From: Nocardia vinacea | GTDB lineage: Bacteria > Actinomycetota > Actinomycetes > Mycobacteriales > Mycobacteriaceae | Direction of reading: 5' to 3' | Length of the DNA stretch: 64,000 bases | Assembly (NCBI RefSeq): GCF_035920345.1 | Contig: NZ_CP109149.1 | Coordinates: forward strand, 6,262,001 to 6,326,000 | Shown: one piece after another, positions 25,220-34,397 of the stretch | Layout: each line of letters starts with the position of its first letter | Numbering within the stretch: the first letter of the stretch is position 1 | The notes under the pieces: generated by a model | Seen by the model: only the letters and a program-made list of their open reading frames with translations | The model's database searches: none | What the model was told of the DNA's origin: nothing | Made by a program: the position numbers and the translations under genes

Positions 25220-26364
25220 CGGGATTCCACCTTCTCCTCGGTCACGACTTCGGGCAGCGGTTCATCGACCATTACCGGACTGTGCGCAGCGGGCTTCCGA
25301 AACTTACTGTCCAGCAACCCCTTCAACATCGGCCACACCCCGGCCAGGCCCGCCGGAATGAACCCGACGACCACAATGAACAGCACACCCTGCAGATAGG
25401 TCCAGCTGGACGGGAACTCCTCCGAGAGCGCCGTCTGTGCCCAGGCGACGCCGATCGCGCCGAGTACCGGGCCGAGCAGTGTGGTCCGTCCGCCGATCGC
25501 CACACCGATAATGAATGCGATGGACGGCACGACACCGATATCGGCGGGCGAGATGATGCCGACGATCGGGGTGAACAGCGCACCCGCGATGCCCGCGAAG
25601 AATGCCGCGACGACATAGGCCACGATCTTGATATTGGCCGGATCGTAACCGAGGAAGCGCACGCGTTCTTCCTGATCACGCACGGCGACAAGCAATTCGC
25701 CGTAGCGGCTGTGCATGAGCTGGCGCACCGCGGCGACCACCAGCAGCAGGGTGCCCGCGGCGATGAAGAACAGCATCTGCCGGTTCACTGGATCCGAGAG
25801 CTTGAAGCCGAAGAAGGCACGGAAGTCCGACAGTCCGGTGAATCCGCCGATCTTCTGCTGTCCGGTCAGCAGAATCGCGAGCGCCGCGGCCAAGGCCTGA
25901 CTCAGGATCGCGAAATACGTCCCCTTGACCCGGCGCTTGAATACGCCGTAACCGAGTGCCGCCGCAATCAGCGCGGGCAGCACCAGAATGCCGATCAAGG
26001 CGACCGGAGCGGACGCGAAAGGTCGCCAGAACGACGGCAATTCGCGAATACCGGCAATTTCCATGAACTCCGGCACCTCATTGTGCAGCCGGGTCGCATC
26101 GGCCATCTGCAGGTGCATCGCCATGATGTAGGCGCCGATGCCGAAGAACACGCCCTGTCCGAGCGTGAGCATTCCGCCACGGCCCCAAGCCAATCCGATG
26201 CCCGCCGCCACAATCGCGAAGCACAGGAATTTGGCGAGCAGGTTGAGCCGGAAGTCGCTGAGCACGGCGGGCGCGACCGCGAACAGCAGGACCGCCGCGA
26301 CGACGAAGCCGCCCCACGCGGTTATGGAAGGGTATGCGCGCCAACGTTGTCCGAGTGTGGTCAT
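25216..26364 (-). CDS. urtC: urea ABC transporter permease UrtC
   Basis: A 382-residue LivM-like permease with about nine to ten membrane segments. It includes the family stretch GLAWGRGGMLTLGQGVFFGI and a long hydrophilic C-terminus. The ATG at 26364 overlaps the urtB stop (ATGA). The much longer open frame upstream is urtB read out of frame. Confidence 0.92.
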   Translation of the reverse strand: MTTLGQRWRAYPSITAWGGFVVAAVLLFAVAPAVLSDFRLNLLAKFLCFAIVAAGIGLAWGRGGMLTLGQGVFFGIGAYIMAMHLQMADATRLHNEVPEFMEIAGIRELPSFWRPFASAPVALIGILVLPALIAAALGYGVFKRRVKGTYFAILSQALAAALAILLTGQQKIGGFTGLSDFRAFFGFKLSDPVNRQMLFFIAAGTLLLVVAAVRQLMHSRYGELLVAVRDQEERVRFLGYDPANIKIVAYVVAAFFAGIAGALFTPIVGIISPADIGVVPSIAFIIGVAIGGRTTLLGPVLGAIGVAWAQTALSEEFPSSWTYLQGVLFIVVVGFIPAGLAGVWPMLKGLLDSKFRKPAAHSPVMVDEPLPEVVTEEKVESR

Positions 26365-27245
26365 GCCAGGCTCCTCGTCCGAACGGTGAATAGCCCCTGC
26401 GGACGAACCTGCAGGAAAATGACGATGATGACGAAGACGATCACCTTCGCGATCGAGGCCGTCGTGGAGTACTCGATATACGAATTCAGCAGGCCCAGCG
26501 AGAAGGCCGCGATCACGGTGCCTTTGATCTGCCCGAGCCCGCCGATCACGACGACCAGGAAGGCGTCGATCAGATAGCTCTGCCCGATGGTCGGGCTGGT
26601 CGACCCGATCAGGGTCAATGCGACGCCCGCGACCCCGGCCAGGCCGGAACCGATGAAGAAGGTACTGATGTCGGTGACGCGGCTGGAGACGCCGCTGGTC
26701 TCGGCCAGACCCCGATTCTGCACGACCGCGCGAATGCGCCGACCGAGCGGGGTGGTCTTGAGTACAAGGGCCAGCACAGTCACCGCGACGACTGCGAGCA
26801 CGAGAATAAAGATGCGGGTCTTCGGCACCACCGCACCGAGAATGGTGACACCGCCGCTGAGCCAATCGGGTGCGAGCACGTTCTTGGCGGGAGCGCCGAA
26901 GATGTCACGCGCGGCCTGTTGTAGCACTAGTCCGACGCCGAAGGTGACGAGCAGGGTATCCAGCGGCCGGTCGTACATCCACCGGATCAGACCCATTTCC
27001 AGGGCCGCGCCGAGCAGGCCGCCGACCAGGAAGCCGATGAGCAATGAAACGACCAGCGATATCCCGGCCGACGAGATGACCTTCTGCACAACATAAGTCG
27101 TGTAGCACCCGGCCATGATGAATTCGCCGTGCGCCATGTTGATCACGCCCATCTGACCGAAGGTCAGCGAAAGGCCCAGCGCCGCGAGCAGAAGAATGGA
27201 TCCCAGACTCAGCCCGGTGAAGAGCTGGCCGATCAACACGTCCAT
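26361..27245 (-). CDS. urtB: urea ABC transporter permease UrtB
   Basis: A 294-residue LivH-like permease with about eight membrane segments. It has the N-terminal LTFGQMGVINMAHGEFIMAG and the central VVQNRGLAETSGV of UrtB proteins. It follows urtA after a 68-base gap that holds a strong hairpin. Confidence 0.93.
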   Translation of the reverse strand: MDVLIGQLFTGLSLGSILLLAALGLSLTFGQMGVINMAHGEFIMAGCYTTYVVQKVISSAGISLVVSLLIGFLVGGLLGAALEMGLIRWMYDRPLDTLLVTFGVGLVLQQAARDIFGAPAKNVLAPDWLSGGVTILGAVVPKTRIFILVLAVVAVTVLALVLKTTPLGRRIRAVVQNRGLAETSGVSSRVTDISTFFIGSGLAGVAGVALTLIGSTSPTIGQSYLIDAFLVVVIGGLGQIKGTVIAAFSLGLLNSYIEYSTTASIAKVIVFVIIVIFLQVRPQGLFTVRTRSLA

Positions 27246-27265
27246 GTTTGGTTCCTAACGGGTCG

Positions 27266-27304
27266 GCCGGATGCGGGCTCCCCCTCACAGAGCCCGCATC
27301 CGGC
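27266..27304 (-). promoter_or_regulatory. perfect 15-bp hairpin between urtA and urtB
   Basis: The arms GCCGGATGCGGGCTC at 27266-27280 and its exact complement at 27290-27304 enclose nine bases. There is no T-run on the minus strand. Placed just after urtA, it can stabilise the urtA transcript or lower readthrough, so that more binding protein than permease is made. Confidence 0.7.
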
Positions 27305-27313
27305 GCTTGTCGA

Positions 27314-28594
27314 CTACTTGAGGCCCTTGGCCCACTCGTAGGACGTCAGGTACGGGTCCGGCGTCACGGGCTTGCCCGAGTCCCACACTGTGTAGATCAG
27401 TCCGTCCGGGCGGATTTCGCCGATGCGGGCGGTCTTGGTGATGTGGTGGTTCGAGCCGTCGATGGTGACCAGGCCCTCCGGGGCCTCGAAGGTCACACCG
27501 TCGGCCGCGGCCTGAATATCGGCCACCTTGAACGACTTCGCCTTTTCCACGGTGTTCTTCCAGAGGTAGACCGAGGCGTAGGCGGCCTCCATCGGGTCCG
27601 AAGTCGGCTTGTCGGCACCGAATGCGGCCTTGTAGTCCGCGACGAACTTCTTGTTCACAGGAGTGTCGACCGTCTGGTAGTAATTCCACGCGGTCAGTTG
27701 TCCGGCGATATTCTGCGCGCCGATACCGGCGACCTCTTCCTCGGCGATGGATACCGAAACCACCGGCATATCAGCGGCTTTCAGGCCCGCATTGGTGTAC
27801 TCGCGGAAGAAGGCCACATTCGAGTCGCCATTGAGGGTGTTGAATACCGCGCCCGCCTTGGCATTTCGGACCTTGTTCACGATGGTGGAGAAGTCGGTGG
27901 AGCCGAGCGGGGTGTAGTCCTCACCCTTGATCTCGATGCCGTTCGCCGCCGCGTAGGCCTTGATTTCCCGATTGGCGGTCTGCGGGAAGACGTAGTCCGA
28001 ACCGACCAGGTACAGGGACTTGATGCCCTTCTGCTTCAGATAATCCAGCGCGGGCAGGATCTGCTGATTGGTGGTCGCGCCGGTGTAGAAGATGTTCTTG
28101 CTGTCCTCCAGGCCTTCGTACTGGACCGGGTAGTAGAGCAGCGAGTTCAGGCTCTCGAACTTCGGCTTCATGGCCTTGCGGCTCGACGAGGTCCAGCCGC
28201 CGAATACCGCGGCGACACAGTCGGAGCTGATCAGCTTTTCGGCCTTCTCCGCGAAGGTCTTCGGATCCGATGCGCCGTCCTCCAGCACCAGGTCGAGCTT
28301 CTTGCCGAGTACGCCGCCCGCGGCATTGATCTGGTCGACGGCCAGCTTGGTCGAGTTGGCGACGGTGACCTCGGAGATCGCCATGGTGCCCGAAAGCGAG
28401 TGCAGTGAGCCGATCTTGATCGAGTCCTTCGAGGTATCGACGCAGGACGTGGCATTGGAGCCGCCGCTGGAGGCGTCATCCTTGGCGCCACAGCCGGTCA
28501 GCAACAGACCGGCGAGTGCGACGGCCGTCGGCACGACCAGCGCCTTGCTGACGCGGCGGGAACGCGATCGACGGATATCACGGGAATCTGGCAT
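27314..28594 (-). CDS. urtA: urea-binding lipoprotein UrtA
   Basis: A 426-residue periplasmic-type binding protein. A twin-Arg/Ser N-terminus is followed by a hydrophobic core and the lipobox LLTGCG. The mature domain opens with [18 protein letters not shown] and contains [14 protein letters not shown] and [11 protein letters not shown], all characteristic of UrtA rather than branched-chain amino-acid binders. It is the first gene of the urea importer operon. Confidence 0.95.
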   Translation of the reverse strand: MPDSRDIRRSRSRRVSKALVVPTAVALAGLLLTGCGAKDDASSGGSNATSCVDTSKDSIKIGSLHSLSGTMAISEVTVANSTKLAVDQINAAGGVLGKKLDLVLEDGASDPKTFAEKAEKLISSDCVAAVFGGWTSSSRKAMKPKFESLNSLLYYPVQYEGLEDSKNIFYTGATTNQQILPALDYLKQKGIKSLYLVGSDYVFPQTANREIKAYAAANGIEIKGEDYTPLGSTDFSTIVNKVRNAKAGAVFNTLNGDSNVAFFREYTNAGLKAADMPVVSVSIAEEEVAGIGAQNIAGQLTAWNYYQTVDTPVNKKFVADYKAAFGADKPTSDPMEAAYASVYLWKNTVEKAKSFKVADIQAAADGVTFEAPEGLVTIDGSNHHITKTARIGEIRPDGLIYTVWDSGKPVTPDPYLTSYEWAKGLK

Positions 28595-28948
28595 GGAGCG
28601 CCACCCTTCTCACTTCATCAGGTGTTCGGCGGCGCTACGTGCGCCGCGCCGAATAAGCCCGCCTTTGCCCCGGTCATCGCTGTAGACCGGGTTGTATACA
28701 GCGGCTGTATTCGTGGTGCGAACGTTAGACAGAAGTTGTTGCGCCGGAATATCTCTCGGTGACGAGTCCGTTTCGCACGTTTCCGCCGCGTGAACGTTTG
28801 CCGTAATCGCTCGGCAAACCGCTGTGAGGACCCCCGGCTGCCTACGGTTGCGTAGCAAGACAGCGGTACGGCACGCTCTTTTTGTACAACGTCAAAACGC
28901 CGATTCCGCGGCTGCCCGGTCGTGGAGGCGTGAGTCCGAGGAGGACCG
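28595..28948. other. divergent intergenic region between urtA and fadE5
   Basis: This 354-base stretch has no convincing gene. It carries the control regions for urtA (minus) and fadE5 (plus), including the GlnR-like box described separately. A short ORF across 28610-28858 on the minus strand lacks family resemblance and spans the promoter area, so it is not called. Confidence 0.6.
28779..28794 (-). promoter_or_regulatory. GlnR-like binding box upstream of urtA
   Basis: On the minus strand TTCAC, six bases, then GAAAC match the actinobacterial GlnR pattern (gTnAC-n6-GAAAC) at all but the first, less conserved base. A second GAAAC with GTCAC half-site lies just downstream. GlnR activates urea importers under nitrogen limitation in related genera. 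Confidence 0.5.
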
Positions 28949-30778
28949 GTGGGTCACTACAAGGCGAACGTTCGGGATATCGAGTTCAACCTGTTCGAGG
29001 TGTTGGAACTGGACAAACTCCTTGATACGGGTGCCTATGGCGATCTTGATTCGGAAACCGTGCGGGAGATCCTGGCCGAGGTGAAGCGGCTGGCCGAGGG
29101 GCCGGTGGCGGAATCCTTCGCTGCGGCCGACCGCGATCCGGTGGTCTACGATCCGGCCACCTTCTCGATTTCGGTGCCCGAACCACTACGCAAGACCGTC
29201 CAGGCCGTGAACGAGGCCGACTGGAGTCGGCTCGGCATGCCGGAGGGGATGGGCGGCACGCCCGCGCCCGCCGCGGTCATCTGGTCGATCAACGAGATGC
29301 TCACCTCCGCCAACCCGGCCGCAAGCTTCTTCAATATGGGCCCGGTGATGTCCTCGGTGCTGTTCAATGTCGGCACCGAAGAGCAGAAGCAGTGGGCCAC
29401 AAAGGGTTACGACCGCGGCTGGGCGGGCACCATGGTGCTGACCGAGCCCGATGCCGGTTCCGATGTCGGTGCGGGACGCACCAAGGCCGTCGAACAGGAG
29501 GACGGCTCCTGGCATATCGAGGGCGTCAAGCGCTTCATCTCCGGCGGCGACGTCGGTGAGACCGCCGAGAACGTCTTCCACCTGGTGCTGGCTCGTCCGG
29601 AGGGTGCCGGTCCCGGCACCAAGGGCCTCTCGCTGTTCTACGTACCGAAATTCCTGTTCGATCACGAGACGCTGGAGCTGGGCGACCGCAATGGCGTCTA
29701 CGTAACCGGTGTCGAGCACAAGATGGGCCTGAAGTCCTCGCCCACCTGTGAGCTGACCTTCGGCGCGACCGATGTGCCCGCCAAGGGCTGGCTGGTCGGC
29801 GAAGTGCACAACGGCATCGCGCAGATGTTCCAGGTAATCGAGAACGCCCGCATGGTGGTCGGCATCAAGTCCGCCGGCACGCTATCGACCGGTTACCTCA
29901 ATGCGCTCGACTACGCCAAACAACGCGTGCAGGGTGCGGATCTGACGCAGATGGCCGATAAGGCCGCTCCGCGCGTCACCACTACCCACCATCCGGACGT
30001 GCGGCGTTCGCTGGCGATGCAGAAGGCCTATGCCGAAGGTCTGCGCGCGGTCTACCTTTACACCGCCGCCCATCAGAATGTCGATGTGGCGCAACTGGTT
30101 TCGGGCGCCGATGCCGAATTGGCGCACCGGGTCGACGATCTGCTGCTGCCGATCGTCAAAGGTGTCGGTTCCGAACGGGCCTACCAGTACCTGACCGAAT
30201 CGCTGCAGACACTGGGCGGTTCGGGCTATCTGCAGGATTACCCGATCGAGCAGTACATCCGCGACGCGAAGATCGACTCGCTCTACGAGGGCACCACCGC
30301 CATCCAGGCGCAGGACTTCTTCTTCCGCAAGATCATCCGGGACAAAGGTGTGGCGCTCGCGCACGTAACCGGACAGATCGCCGCCTTCCTGGAGGCGAAG
30401 ACAAGTCGCTTCGAAACCGAGCGGGCGCTGTTGGCCACCGCGGTCGCCGATGTGCAGGCGATGGCGGCCACGCTGACCGGCTATCTGATGGCATCCCCTC
30501 AGGATCCGAAGGAGTTGTACAAGGTCGGGCTCGGCTCGGTGCGCTTCCTGCTCGCGGTCGGCGATCTGCTCATCGCCTGGCGACTGCTGGTGCAGGCCGA
30601 GATCGCGGCCGCCGCACTGGCCGCCGAAGCACCGGAGAAGGATCGGGCGTTCTATTCCGGAAAGGTCGCTGTCGCAAGCTTCTTCGCGAAGAACGTACTG
30701 CCCGAGTTGACCGCGGTGAAGAACATTATCGCAGCGATCGATAACGACATCATGGAGCTGGACGAAGCCGCGTTCTGA
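28949..30778 (+). CDS. fadE5: acyl-CoA dehydrogenase FadE5
   Basis: A 609-residue flavoprotein with the extended ACAD layout: an N-terminal ACDH_N helix domain, the FAD/acyl-CoA core ([23 protein letters not shown]), and a C-terminal helical domain. It opens with [19 protein letters not shown] and ends with [12 protein letters not shown], as FadE5 (Rv0244c) does. It oxidises acyl-CoA in the first step of beta-oxidation, with broad chain length in mycobacteria. The GTG start has GGAGGA upstream. Its stop is one base from the converging gene. Confidence 0.95.
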   Translation: MGHYKANVRDIEFNLFEVLELDKLLDTGAYGDLDSETVREILAEVKRLAEGPVAESFAAADRDPVVYDPATFSISVPEPLRKTVQAVNEADWSRLGMPEGMGGTPAPAAVIWSINEMLTSANPAASFFNMGPVMSSVLFNVGTEEQKQWATKGYDRGWAGTMVLTEPDAGSDVGAGRTKAVEQEDGSWHIEGVKRFISGGDVGETAENVFHLVLARPEGAGPGTKGLSLFYVPKFLFDHETLELGDRNGVYVTGVEHKMGLKSSPTCELTFGATDVPAKGWLVGEVHNGIAQMFQVIENARMVVGIKSAGTLSTGYLNALDYAKQRVQGADLTQMADKAAPRVTTTHHPDVRRSLAMQKAYAEGLRAVYLYTAAHQNVDVAQLVSGADAELAHRVDDLLLPIVKGVGSERAYQYLTESLQTLGGSGYLQDYPIEQYIRDAKIDSLYEGTTAIQAQDFFFRKIIRDKGVALAHVTGQIAAFLEAKTSRFETERALLATAVADVQAMAATLTGYLMASPQDPKELYKVGLGSVRFLLAVGDLLIAWRLLVQAEIAAAALAAEAPEKDRAFYSGKVAVASFFAKNVLPELTAVKNIIAAIDNDIMELDEAAF

Positions 30779-30779
30779 G

Positions 30780-31664
30780 TCAGCAGTTGGTCTGGAGGGG
30801 CCAGCACTCGGTCGGACGGTACGGCGGCGGCGAGGGCGTCACGCTCGTCGTCGAGGTATCCGATTCGCGGGCCGGATCGGCCGAATCGTGCGCGAGTGAA
30901 CTCGCGATCACGATGAGGAGCACCACCATGCCGGCCAGGGCGACAGCGAAGACCACCCACCCCGCTGCGGTCTGCCGCCTACTCGGCGGCAGCGGCGCGG
31001 GGATGACGTGCCGGCGCAGCTCACGCGCCGACGGCGACGGCGCTTTGGGCTGTACCTCGTCGAAGCCGTCGGCGAGTAACTCGGCGCGGGAGGGCTTTTC
31101 GATGAGGCCGAGCGCATCACAGGCGGCGAAGACCCGGTCCGCGGTCCAGCTGCGCGGTCCGGCGGAGAAACCCTCGAGATAGATACGGAGTTCGGTCGCG
31201 TCACGGGCATTCGAGACCACGATATCCATGCCGGGGCGCAGGTTTGTTCGAGCAGGCCGCACCGCGACCCCGCGGAACGGCACGAGCACGACGGCGCCGC
31301 AGATGTGGCCCGGATCGATCAGCGCCCGCTCCAGCCGGGTCTTCACCGCATGCATACTGTGTTCCAGCTGATCGACGGGATTGCCGGAGATCTCCTCGTC
31401 CAGATCGGCAGGCTCCGCGCTGATCGTCCACGGACCGTCGCCCGGAATGCTCAGAATCCCGCTCTGGCGGCGTCGGAAGCCCTTGATATCGGTCACGGTA
31501 ATGCCACGCGGGGTCAGAATGATCGCATCGACCCGACGAGATCCGTGATCGCCGACCTCCAAGCCGACCAACGCGACACCGGTCGTCGGATACGACCGCA
31601 GGCATTCCACGAATTCCTGTTCGGCCCCGGAGAGATCCGCTCCGGTCTTGATCTTCACCAGCAT
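30780..31664 (-). CDS. NERD-domain membrane protein
   Basis: A 294-residue protein. The NERD (nuclease-related) domain covers about residues 5-125, with the conserved core RRVDAIILTPRGITVTDIKG (D...D-x-K catalytic-like residues) and a later Q-x3-H segment (NPVDQLEHSMHAV). One membrane segment lies near residues 243-263 (AGWVVFAVALAGMVVLLIVI). A Ser/Thr/Pro tail follows and ends in CWPLQTNC, with two cysteines. The domain would be cytoplasmic and the tail outside. Whether it cuts nucleic acid is unknown. The ATG at 31664 is chosen because residues before it are not conserved. Confidence 0.78.
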   Translation of the reverse strand: MLVKIKTGADLSGAEQEFVECLRSYPTTGVALVGLEVGDHGSRRVDAIILTPRGITVTDIKGFRRRQSGILSIPGDGPWTISAEPADLDEEISGNPVDQLEHSMHAVKTRLERALIDPGHICGAVVLVPFRGVAVRPARTNLRPGMDIVVSNARDATELRIYLEGFSAGPRSWTADRVFAACDALGLIEKPSRAELLADGFDEVQPKAPSPSARELRRHVIPAPLPPSRRQTAAGWVVFAVALAGMVVLLIVIASSLAHDSADPARESDTSTTSVTPSPPPYRPTECWPLQTNC

Positions 31665-31994
31665 CGCGTATTCCCTACCCTCATCCGGTTCGACCCGGCG
31701 TCCCACCATCCACCGCGCCGGTACTGATGATGACCCGCCGTCGCCGCGAAGACCACCGGAAAGCCAAGAAGACCAGCACAATTCAGCTATAGAAAACCGG
31801 TCAGTCGGATCTGTCCCGACTGGCCGATCCCCTAGCGGTACCCCTAGGGCTGCGCGGATAAGCCGAGGTCCCGGAACCGCGCACCGCACAATCGGCGGCG
31901 CCGACCCGCCGATCACGGACCTACCCGCTAGTACGCTCGGATTCGGTCCGGCAGGACGGATCCCGCCACCGGCGGCGGACAAGGAGGCATGAGC

Positions 31995-32540
31995 ATGGTT
32001 TCGGCGTTGCAACCACGCATTTCACCCGGTCGGCTCCGGGAGCTGGGCCCGATCAATTGGGTTGTCTGGCAGATACTTTCACGCGCGGCAGGGACGGACG
32101 ACGCACATCTGTTCAGCACACTCGGCCGCACCAAGGGACTGTTCCGCGGCTGGCTGCACTTCTCGGGGCGGCTGATGCCGGGCGGCCGACTGCCCCGGCA
32201 CGAATCCGAGCTGGTCATCCTGCGCGTCGCACAACTGCGCGACTGCGCCTACGAAATGGACCATCACATTCGCCTCGGCAGGCGGGCGGGCGTCACGCCG
32301 CAGATCCTGGACCGGATTCGCACCGGCCCCGCTGCCGACGGGTGGTCGGATAAGCATCGCGCGCTACTCACCGCCGTCGACAAGTTGGTCGAAACCCGCG
32401 ATATCGACGACGCCACCTGGTCCGCGCTGGCCGAGCACTACGACGAGCGCAGCCTGATCGAAATCGTGCTGCTCATCAATCAGTACGAGGGGCTGGCCGC
32501 GACCATCACCGCGCTGCGGATCCAGCGCGACGGCGTCTGA
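31995..32540 (+). CDS. carboxymuconolactone decarboxylase-family protein (AhpD-like fold)
   Basis: A 181-residue protein with one CMD domain. The active-site-like helix reads ESELVILRVAQLRDCAYEMD followed by HHIRLG. It has the conserved Glu, Cys and His, but only one cysteine of the AhpD CxxC pair, so peroxidase activity with lipoyl partners is doubtful. The ATG at 31995 is favoured by a GGAGG seven bases upstream; an ATG at 31989 sits too close to it. Actinobacterial homologues are linked to detoxification or sigma factor control. It stands alone. Confidence 0.8.
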   Translation: MVSALQPRISPGRLRELGPINWVVWQILSRAAGTDDAHLFSTLGRTKGLFRGWLHFSGRLMPGGRLPRHESELVILRVAQLRDCAYEMDHHIRLGRRAGVTPQILDRIRTGPAADGWSDKHRALLTAVDKLVETRDIDDATWSALAEHYDERSLIEIVLLINQYEGLAATITALRIQRDGV

Positions 32541-32546
32541 CCGACC

Positions 32547-32587
32547 GCGGCGTTGGCGCACAGGGCGGCACCCCTCGCCAACGCCGC
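32547..32587 (+). terminator. terminator after the CMD gene
   Basis: A perfect 12-bp stem (left arm GCGGCGTTGGCG) with a 17-base loop starts six bases after the stop codon. A weak T-rich stretch follows. Confidence 0.65.
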
Positions 32588-32815
32588 CCATTCTCGATTT
32601 AGCAATTCCATAGCGATCACCCTCGATAGCCCCTAAACTGAAACGCGACACGCACAGAATGACGACTTTCACCCCCGTCGTCATGCAGCACCATAGCTTT
32701 CGAGACATTAACCGACGTGTGTCGCACGCCATAGTGTGACAGCACCAGGATCGGAAACCCCTCCATCAAGCTAGCTGACAGGTAACTGTCGGCTCTAGAG
32801 GAGAAAGGGGCCGTC

Positions 32816-32947
32816 ATGACTGTCAGCCTCGTGTTGATCGTGGCGGGATTCATTCTTCTGTCCATCGTGATCACCAGCTTCCTGCTTCCCAGCAGTGCGG
32901 ACACCACGCGGCATCCGAAACCGCACAACGAGTCCGGCGATCAATAG
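32816..32947 (+). CDS. 43-residue single-pass membrane protein
   Basis: A short gene with an AGGAGAAAGG ribosome site ending six bases before the ATG. It encodes a hydrophobic helix (LVLIVAGFILLSIVITSFLL, residues 5-24) and a polar His/Pro-rich tail. Codon use is GC-rich at third positions. It is preceded by an AT-richer 200-base region that could hold its promoter, and it converges with the TetR at 32958. It is not a known family by eye; KdpF-like small subunits are a distant resemblance only. Confidence 0.55.
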   Translation: MTVSLVLIVAGFILLSIVITSFLLPSSADTTRHPKPHNESGDQ

Positions 32948-32957
32948 GCCCTGCGGC

Positions 32958-33725
32958 TCAGCGGTTTTCGATGAGCTGGGCCAGACCGTCCAGGACTCGC
33001 ACCAAACCGAATTCGTAGGCGTGGTCGGCGCTGTAGGCGGAGTCGTACGCCTGCCCCGCGACCGCGCCGACGCGGGCGGCCAGCGGGTAGCGCTCGGCAT
33101 CGAAGAATTGAGCCAGTAGCGGGGCGGCGCGTTCCCACCATTGCCGGTCGGACATGGCGCTCTCGGTTGCGGCGCGTTCGGTGTCGATGGCGATGCGAGC
33201 CACCGAGGTGACGAAGCCGAGGACGTAGGTGACGGCGGCATCCAGCTCGAGGTCGTCGAGACCGAGGCCGTCGAAGGCGCGCAGTTCGTGTTCATATTTG
33301 GCGGCGACACCCGGGCCGAGCGGTGGCCGCGTGGTCGGCAGATAGGCGACCCACGGGTGGCGGACCAGCATGGCGCGATTCTCGGCGGCGACCGTCGTGA
33401 CGCGATCACGCCAGGGCAGACCGGCCAGGTCGGCACGCGGCATCTCCCGATAGACCGCGTCGAGCATCAGGTCGACGAGTTCCGCCTTGCCCGGCACGTA
33501 GGTGTAGGTGGCCATGGGGGTCAAGCCCAGCTTGGTGGCGACCGCTCGCATGGTGAGCGCGCCGATCCCATCCGCATCCACGATTTCGATGGCCGCCGCG
33601 ACCACCGCATCCACGCTGCTGCGCTGCTTCGGTCCGCGCACCGACGCGGCAGGCACGCGCCACAGCAGTTCCAAGGTGCGCACGGGATCGCCCGCGCTGC
33701 TGCGGTCCCGTGACTGCTCGGCCAT
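32958..33725 (-). CDS. TetR-family regulator (TetR_C_1 type)
   Basis: A 255-residue protein. The helix-turn-helix (about residues 36-84) has the pattern LTMRAVATKLGLTPMATYTYV. The C-terminal domain resembles TetR_C_1, as in tetracycline-type repressors of Actinobacteria. It is divergent from the VOC protein gene at 33870, with a partly palindromic site between, which suggests local control. Confidence 0.85.
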   Translation of the reverse strand: MAEQSRDRSSAGDPVRTLELLWRVPAASVRGPKQRSSVDAVVAAAIEIVDADGIGALTMRAVATKLGLTPMATYTYVPGKAELVDLMLDAVYREMPRADLAGLPWRDRVTTVAAENRAMLVRHPWVAYLPTTRPPLGPGVAAKYEHELRAFDGLGLDDLELDAAVTYVLGFVTSVARIAIDTERAATESAMSDRQWWERAAPLLAQFFDAERYPLAARVGAVAGQAYDSAYSADHAYEFGLVRVLDGLAQLIENR

Positions 33726-33816
33726 GCCGCCTCCTCATGTTCGCGAGATCCCGCGCGAAAGCCGATCGTATCGGCGTGACCCGCATAACAGTGCGTCCAC
33801 TCGGGAATTTATCTAC

Positions 33817-33832
33817 AACGTACAGCGTACTT
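33817..33832. promoter_or_regulatory. probable operator between TetR and VOC genes
   Basis: AACGTACAGCGTACTT is a near-palindrome with two GTAC half-sites. A TAGTAT -10-like box follows at 33833-33838. Confidence 0.5.
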
Positions 33833-33869
33833 AGTATAGTATTTGAGTCCAGCTCCCGAGGAGGACCTT

Positions 33870-34247
33870 GTGAAAATCACCGCTTCCGCCATCTCGCTCA
33901 ATGTCGCCGACCCGCAGGCCTCGGCAAAGTTCGCCATCGACCACCTCGGCTTCACAGAGCAGATGTCGGCCGACGGTTTCGTCTCGGTCGCCCGCCCCGA
34001 TGCCGGTTTCACCGTGTGCTACCTGCGCACGGGTCTCGACAGCTTCAAGCCGAAAGACAAAGCGGGAAGTGCGGGCGAGGGGCTACTGGTCGCGTTCGTC
34101 GTGGACGATATCGATGCCGAGTACGAACGGCTCCGGGGCGAGGGCGTGCCGATCGTCACCGCGATCGAGACCGAGCCCTGGGGTGAGCGGTACTTCCAGA
34201 CGGCCGATCCGAACGGCATCATCCTGCAATTGGTGCAGTGGGTCTGA
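33870..34247 (+). CDS. VOC-family (glyoxalase/bleomycin-resistance fold) protein
   Basis: A 125-residue protein with one vicinal-oxygen-chelate domain. It starts with ITASAISLNVADPQASAKF and ends with the typical RYFQTADPNGIILQLVQW. The metal or ligand residues are not clearly assignable. The GTG at 33870 follows a GAGGAGGA site. These proteins bind or convert small electrophiles or antibiotics; the divergent TetR supports an inducible resistance-like role. Confidence 0.85.
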   Translation: MKITASAISLNVADPQASAKFAIDHLGFTEQMSADGFVSVARPDAGFTVCYLRTGLDSFKPKDKAGSAGEGLLVAFVVDDIDAEYERLRGEGVPIVTAIETEPWGERYFQTADPNGIILQLVQWV

Positions 34248-34257
34248 TGAGAGTCGC

Positions 34258-34292
34258 GGTTGCATGCCGTGCCGTAAGCAGGGCATGCAACC
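34258..34292. terminator. stem-loop between converging VOC and oxidoreductase genes
   Basis: A perfect 11-bp stem (GGTTGCATGCC with its complement) around 13 bases, starting 11 bases after the VOC stop codon. Confidence 0.6.
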
Positions 34293-34397
34293 TCGGCGTC
34301 TTGGCCAACCAATTCCTTTGACGCACACCGGGTTTGCACGTTGTATCGCTATGTTGCGACGGCGGCGTGCAACCGGGTGAACTCACCCTCGAATACC

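Noticed and set aside
28610..28858. 82-codon minus-strand ORF upstream of urtA
   Set aside because: It covers the promoter area with the GlnR-like box and has no recognisable domain or ribosome site.
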